A stretch of 64,000 nucleotides of DNA from Burkholderia sp. SRS-46. GTDB lineage: Bacteria > Pseudomonadota > Gammaproteobacteria > Burkholderiales > Burkholderiaceae. The notes beneath the pieces were generated by a model. That model saw only the letters and a program-made list of their open reading frames with translations. It was not told the origin of the DNA and searched no databases. Positions 60,645 through 64,000 of this stretch are shown piece after piece (positions within the stretch are counted from its first letter, which is position 1; each line of letters opens with the position of its first letter). The position numbers and the translations under genes were made by a program. Location of the stretch: positions 1-64,000 of the forward strand of contig NZ_PTXL01000007.1 of assembly GCF_004343775.1 (NCBI RefSeq), read 5' to 3'.

Positions 60645-62066
60645 TCAGTAGCGGTAGTGGTTCGGCTTGAACGGGCCTTCCTTCGACACGCCGATGTACG
60701 CCGCCTGGTCGTCCGACAGCACCGACAGGTTCGCGCCGATGCGCGCGAGGTGCAGGCGCGCGACCTTTTCATCGAGGTGCTTCGGCAGCACGTACACCTT
60801 GTTCTCGTACTCGCCGCCGCGCACGAACAGCTCGATCTGCGCGAGCGTCTGGTTCGCGAACGAGTTCGACATCACGAACGACGGGTGGCCGGTCGCGCAG
60901 CCGAGGTTCACGAGGCGGCCTTCGGCCAGCAGGATCACGCGCTTGCCGTCCGGGAAGATGATGTGGTCGACCTGCGGCTTGATGTTTTCCCACTGGTACT
61001 GGCGGGTCGACGCGACGTCGATTTCCGAGTCGAAGTGGCCGATGTTGCAGACGATCGCGTTGTGGCGCATCGCCTTCATGTGATCGTGGCCGATCACGTG
61101 GAAGTTGCCGGTCGCCGTCACGAAGATGTCGGCCTTGTCGGCCGCGTATTCCATCGTCACGACGCGGTAGCCTTCCATCGCCGCCTGCAGCGCGCAGATC
61201 GGATCGATTTCGGTGACCCACACGGTCGCGCCAAGGCCGCGCAGCGACTGCGCGCAGCCCTTGCCCACGTCGCCGTAGCCCGCGACGACCGCGACCTTGC
61301 CCGCGATCATCACGTCGGTCGCGCGCTTGATGCCGTCGACGAGCGATTCACGGCAGCCGTACAGGTTATCGAACTTCGACTTCGTGACCGAATCGTTCAC
61401 GTTGAACGCCGGGAACGGCAGGCGGCCGTCCTTTTCCATCTGGTACAGGCGGTGCACGCCGGTCGTGGTTTCTTCGGTCACGCCCTTGATGTGCGCGAGG
61501 CGCTTCGAGTACCAGTTCGCGTCGATGTCGAGGTGCTTCGCGATCGACTTGTACAGCGCGACTTCTTCCTCGTTGGTCGGCTTCGCGATCACCGAGCGAT
61601 CCTGCTCGGCCTTCGAGCCGAGGATCAGCAGCAGCGTTGCGTCGCCGCCGTCGTCGAGGATCATGTTGGCGAATTCGCCGTTCGGCCATTCGAAGATGCG
61701 GTGCGAGAACTCCCAGTACTCGTCGAGCGACTCGCCCTTGAACGCGAACACCGGCGTGCCGGCTTCGACGATCGCGGCAGCTGCGTGGTCCTGCGTCGAG
61801 AAGATGTTGCACGACGCCCAGCGGACATCGGCGCCGAGCGCCTTCAGCGTCTCGATCAGCACGCCCGTCTGGATCGTCATGTGCAGCGAACCGGCGATGC
61901 GCGCGCCCTTCAGCGGCTGCTGCGCCTTGTATTCGTCGCGGATCTGCACGAGGCCCGGCATTTCGGTCTCGGCGATGTTCAGTTCCTTGCGGCCCCAGCC
62001 GGCAAGCGCCATGTCGGCGACGATGTAATCTTTGGAAGCTTGGGAATCGATGACGGCGTTCATCAC
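60645..62066 (-). CDS. ahcY: S-adenosylhomocysteine hydrolase
   Basis: A 473-residue NAD-dependent enzyme that splits S-adenosylhomocysteine into adenosine and homocysteine, removing the product inhibitor of methyltransferases. The NAD-binding GYGDVGKGCAQSLRG is at about 257-271, HMTIQTGVLIETL near 62-74 and VKSKFDN-type Lys in SVTKSKFDN near 227-236. The C-terminal lysine/tyrosine tail KPNHYRY is complete. The length includes the 40-residue insert usual in beta-proteobacteria. A riboswitch in the leader, 62103-62212, controls it; AAGGAGG is the ribosome binding site. Confidence 0.97.
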   Translation of the reverse strand: MMNAVIDSQASKDYIVADMALAGWGRKELNIAETEMPGLVQIRDEYKAQQPLKGARIAGSLHMTIQTGVLIETLKALGADVRWASCNIFSTQDHAAAAIVEAGTPVFAFKGESLDEYWEFSHRIFEWPNGEFANMILDDGGDATLLLILGSKAEQDRSVIAKPTNEEEVALYKSIAKHLDIDANWYSKRLAHIKGVTEETTTGVHRLYQMEKDGRLPFPAFNVNDSVTKSKFDNLYGCRESLVDGIKRATDVMIAGKVAVVAGYGDVGKGCAQSLRGLGATVWVTEIDPICALQAAMEGYRVVTMEYAADKADIFVTATGNFHVIGHDHMKAMRHNAIVCNIGHFDSEIDVASTRQYQWENIKPQVDHIIFPDGKRVILLAEGRLVNLGCATGHPSFVMSNSFANQTLAQIELFVRGGEYENKVYVLPKHLDEKVARLHLARIGANLSVLSDDQAAYIGVSKEGPFKPNHYRY

Positions 62067-62102
62067 GCCCTCCTTTCTAAAAAAGTTCTAGAAAATGGTG
62101 AC

Positions 62103-62212
62103 GTGAGCGCCGTTCAGGAAGCGGCTTGCCGGCGCGATGCGCGCGGGCCCTGCCGCTTGGTGAAGCTTTCCGAGCCTGGCGGACGCTGATGGTCCGTCGC
62201 AACGCTCCTCGG
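62103..62212 (-). promoter_or_regulatory. S-adenosylhomocysteine (SAH) riboswitch
   Basis: On the minus strand the leader of ahcY holds the conserved elements of the SAH riboswitch in order: CCGAGGAGCGTTGCGACGG (about 62212-62194), the closing half CCGCCAGGCTCGG (about 62184-62172), and AACGGCGCTCAC (about 62114-62103), which can pair with GAGCG to form the pseudoknot. The location, directly upstream of ahcY in a beta-proteobacterium, is the classic one. SAH binding should raise ahcY expression. The variable hairpin arm between the second and third elements is large. Confidence 0.93.
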
Positions 62213-62224
62213 AAAACGGGTGGG

Positions 62225-62230
62225 ATTGTA
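62225..62230 (-). promoter_or_regulatory. Probable -10 of the ahcY promoter
   Basis: TACAAT on the minus strand at 62230-62225 is a near-perfect -10; no good -35 is seen at 16-18 bases. A transcript starting about 7 bases on would begin just before the riboswitch, as expected. Confidence 0.6.
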
Positions 62231-62296
62231 GCAAATCGCCACGAAAATTGCGTGACCGGCACGCGCGAGCGCGACGCGCGCCGATGCATGGATCGG

Positions 62297-62331
62297 CCGA
62301 AAGGGTCGCCCGAAAGGGGCTCCCGAAAGGG
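62297..62331 (-). repeat. Three short CCGAAAGGG repeats after fliA
   Basis: CCGAAAGGG (62297-62305), CCCGAAAGGGG (62309-62319) and CCCGAAAGGG (62322-62331) lie in tandem, the last directly abutting the fliA stop codon. Each copy forms a mini-hairpin on the minus strand (CCC-TTTC-GGG). There is no T-run, so these could be a weak terminator or an RNA-stability element for the fliA message, or a simple repeat expansion. Confidence 0.7.
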
Positions 62332-63063
62332 TCAGTTCTCCGTGCCGACCCACGCCTGCTCGCGCAGGCGCGCGCGCAGCCGCGCCACCGCCTGGCTGTG
62401 CAGCTGGCACACGCGCGATTCGCTGACCTCGAGCACCGCGCCGATCTCGCGCAGGTTCAGGCCCCGCTCGTAGTACAGCGACATCAGCAGCTTCTCGCGC
62501 TCCGGCAGCCGCTCGATCGCCTCGACCAGCGCCTCGCGCAGATGCTCGTCGAGCAGCGACGACAGCGGATCGGCGTGATCGACGCGATAGCGGTCGAGGA
62601 ACGGCTCGTCGTCGGCCGCGCGATCGAAATCCTCGTAGTAGATCAGCTGGCTGCCGTGCAGGTCCTGCAGCATCCCCTGGTATTCGTCGAGCGGCATGTT
62701 CAGGTGCTGCGCGATCTCCGCCTCGCTCGCCGCGCGGCCGAGATGCTGCTCGACCTTGTGCACCGCGTGCTCGACCTCGCGCGACGTCTTGCGCAGGCTG
62801 CGCGGCAGCCAGTCGTTGCTGCGCAGCTCGTCGAGCATCGCGCCGCGGATGCGCTGCGTCGCGTAGGTCTCGAACTGCGCGCCCTGGTCTTCCTTGTAGC
62901 GGCCGGCCGCGTCCATCAGGCCGATCATGCCGGCCTGGATCAGGTCGTCGAGATCGACGCTCGCCGGCATCTTCGCGACGAGCTGCAGGCCCAGGCGGCG
63001 CACGAGCGGTGCGTACTGCGACAGCACGTCGGCCTGGGAAATCTTTCCTTGAGCGTTATACAT
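62332..63063 (-). CDS. fliA: Flagellar sigma factor 28
   Basis: A 243-residue sigma70-family factor for late flagellar and chemotaxis genes. Regions are in order: region 2 (about 10-80, with LVRRLGLQLVAKMP, DLIQAGMIGLMDA and RIRGAMLDELR), region 3 (about 85-160) and region 4 with HTH LNLREIGAVLEVSESRVCQLHSQA (in two parts near 203-226). The start at 63063 has GGAAGGAGA upstream, while nine extra residues upstream lack a good site. It follows flhG by 23 bases in the flhF-flhG-fliA order usual for beta-proteobacteria. Its activity should be held by FlgM. Confidence 0.96.
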   Translation of the reverse strand: MYNAQGKISQADVLSQYAPLVRRLGLQLVAKMPASVDLDDLIQAGMIGLMDAAGRYKEDQGAQFETYATQRIRGAMLDELRSNDWLPRSLRKTSREVEHAVHKVEQHLGRAASEAEIAQHLNMPLDEYQGMLQDLHGSQLIYYEDFDRAADDEPFLDRYRVDHADPLSSLLDEHLREALVEAIERLPEREKLLMSLYYERGLNLREIGAVLEVSESRVCQLHSQAVARLRARLREQAWVGTEN

Positions 63064-63086
63064 CGTGGCTCTCCTTCCGTTGGCGC

Positions 63087-63905
63087 TCACGCGGCGTGTG
63101 CCGCGCCTGCCTCGAACGACGGGCTGCCGCCGCCCGCACGGGCCCGCCCGGCACCCGGCCGCGGACGCAGCGGCCAGTACAGCAGGTCGGCGGCGATCTG
63201 CCGGTAATCACGCGCGGCCGGCGACGACGGAAACGCGTCGACCGCCGTGCGCACCAGCTCGCGCGCGCGCTCGACGAGCAGATCGGCGCTCACGCAGCCC
63301 GCGTCGGCGATCGACACGGTCAGGTAGCGGCTCGCGACGCCCGCGAGGTTCTCGAACGCGGTCTTCGCGTCGTCGTGGCTGCCGACGTGGTTGGTCAGCA
63401 CGCGGAACTGCGCGACCGCGTGCGCGAAATGCAGCCGCTTCATGCACGCGTAGGCCTCGGTGATCGCTTGCGCGGCCACGCGCGTGACGATCAGCACGTC
63501 GTGCGCCTCGCGCGCGAGCGCGGAGAACCCGCCGTCCGCGTCGAGCTGCGCGTCGACCAGCACGATGTCGGCCGGGCCGTCGATGAAGTCGCTCAGGTGC
63601 GCCTCGCCGTAGCCGGCGCGCGCGAGCGTCGCCGCCGCGCACACGCCGAACCCGGCGGTGACGCGCGTGCGTTCGCCGTCGCGCAGCCACGCGCCGGCGA
63701 GCGTCGCGGCGGCCGAATTCACGTCGGCGCGCTCGTCGACGACGAGCACGTCCTTGCCCAGCGCGGCGAGCGCCGCGGCCAGGTTCACGACCGTCGACGT
63801 GCAGCCGACCCCGGTCGGGCCGCCCACCACCGCCACGATTCTCGATGCGCGCCCGGCCAGCAGGCGCCGCAGTCCTTCGGCCTGGTCGATCATCGGTTTA
63901 TCCAA
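63087..63905 (-). CDS. flhG: MinD/ParA-type ATPase FlhG (YlxH)
   Basis: A 272-residue MinD-superfamily ATPase controlling flagellar number and place together with FlhF. N-terminal DQAEGLRRLLAG is the FlhF-activating helix. The deviant Walker A is GGPTGVGCTST (about 28-38), with Cys where Lys is usual: MinD/ParA proteins have KGGxGKT. Walker B-type VLLVDA appears as IVLVDA (about 114-119). The TTG start at 63905 overlaps the end of flhF and has GAGGTG upstream; an ATG at 63893 is possible. C-terminal residues after 240 are disordered. Confidence 0.82.
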   Translation of the reverse strand: MDKPMIDQAEGLRRLLAGRASRIVAVVGGPTGVGCTSTVVNLAAALAALGKDVLVVDERADVNSAAATLAGAWLRDGERTRVTAGFGVCAAATLARAGYGEAHLSDFIDGPADIVLVDAQLDADGGFSALAREAHDVLIVTRVAAQAITEAYACMKRLHFAHAVAQFRVLTNHVGSHDDAKTAFENLAGVASRYLTVSIADAGCVSADLLVERARELVRTAVDAFPSSPAARDYRQIAADLLYWPLRPRPGAGRARAGGGSPSFEAGAAHAA

Positions 63906-64000
63906 AACGCACCTCGTGCAGCTCGGCGGTCGAACGTGCGGTCAACGCGGAAAGCAGCGTGGGCATGTCCTCGTCTTGCGGCACGAAGGGCGAGCCGTCA
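63898..64000 (-). CDS. flhF: Flagellar GTPase FlhF, C-terminal fragment
   Basis: The last 33 codons of a gene running in from the right edge on the minus strand, ending in FVPQDEDMPTLLSALTARS and then ELHEVRFG before a TAA stop at 63900-63898. The family is not provable from this fragment, but the place in front of flhG and fliA, and the overlap with the flhG start, make flhF, the SRP-type GTPase, the clear expectation. The start and the G domain lie outside the window. Confidence 0.75.
   Translation of the reverse strand, partial: DGSPFVPQDEDMPTLLSALTARSTAELHEVRFG

Overview
This is a GC-rich stretch of proteobacterial chromosome. Its gene content and order (paaABCDE under a PaaR-type palindrome, a fused indolepyruvate oxidoreductase, DUF2957 lipoproteins, a gudP-gudD pair, a yraN-diaA-dolP cluster, flhF-flhG-fliA) fit the main chromosome of a Burkholderia species, most likely of the B. 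cepacia complex. That assignment rests on recognition of gene families and style, not on a database search. Coding density is high. Nothing looks like a prophage, IS element, integron, CRISPR array or genomic island; the window reads as core genome with a few accessory metabolic cassettes.

Layout. 1-362: the leader and tandem promoters of an operon leaving the window to the left on the minus strand, almost certainly rRNA (boxA plus two good sigma70 promoters). 363-1628: an exported SGNH hydrolase. 1769-7238: the phenylacetyl-CoA epoxidase operon paaABCDE, then a DUF1835 gene and the TetR repressor paaR. 7473-14361: a GNAT acetyltransferase, an Lrp regulator divergent from hpd (tyrosine catabolism), a tiny exported protein, and a fused 2-oxoacid:ferredoxin oxidoreductase that can make aryl-acetyl-CoA from aryl-pyruvates. 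14507-20618: maeB, pyrE, a PEBP protein, a flavodoxin and a short-type argC. 21048-24719: two paralogous DUF2957 lipoproteins and an OmpW-like porin. 24882-29990: LysR/MFS pair, LysE exporter, beta-hydroxyacid dehydrogenase, Mut7-C protein, small Lys/Ala-rich exported protein. 30411-34664: a four-gene MacA/DevB-type ABC exporter. 34807-43266: a chemoreceptor with a sigma28-like promoter, GST, LysR, glucarate uptake and dehydration (gudP, gudD), an arginase-fold protein and a CGNR regulator. 43324-43399: tRNA-Ala. 43451-47390: cytochrome c, dolP-like, diaA-like, yraN, rsmI, rlpA. 47391-48028: a long noncoding gap with a run of perfect hairpins behind a TATAAT box. 48029-57701: MBL hydrolase, exonuclease-fold protein, Lrp regulator, CDF cation exporter, H-NS protein, HugZ-like protein, MFS, branched-chain amino-acid binding protein, nitronate monooxygenase, dienelactone hydrolase. 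57764-64000: amidase, then metF, a small membrane protein and ahcY behind an S-adenosylhomocysteine riboswitch, then fliA, flhG and the end of flhF.

How genes work together. Three themes recur. First, aromatic amino-acid and arylacetate catabolism: hpd, the fused oxidoreductase and paaABCDE lie within 13 kb. Second, methyl-cycle metabolism: ahcY regenerates homocysteine and metF supplies methyl-THF, with a riboswitch sensing the ahcY substrate. Third, motility: fliA in this window should read the promoter of the chemoreceptor about 28 kb away.

No clearly new multi-gene system was found. The best candidates for undescribed biology are the hairpin-rich noncoding transcript near 47.7 kb, the DUF2957/OmpW envelope cluster, the 43-bp near-duplicate repeat in front of hpd, and the arginase-fold protein whose first metal-binding histidine is replaced by cysteine.
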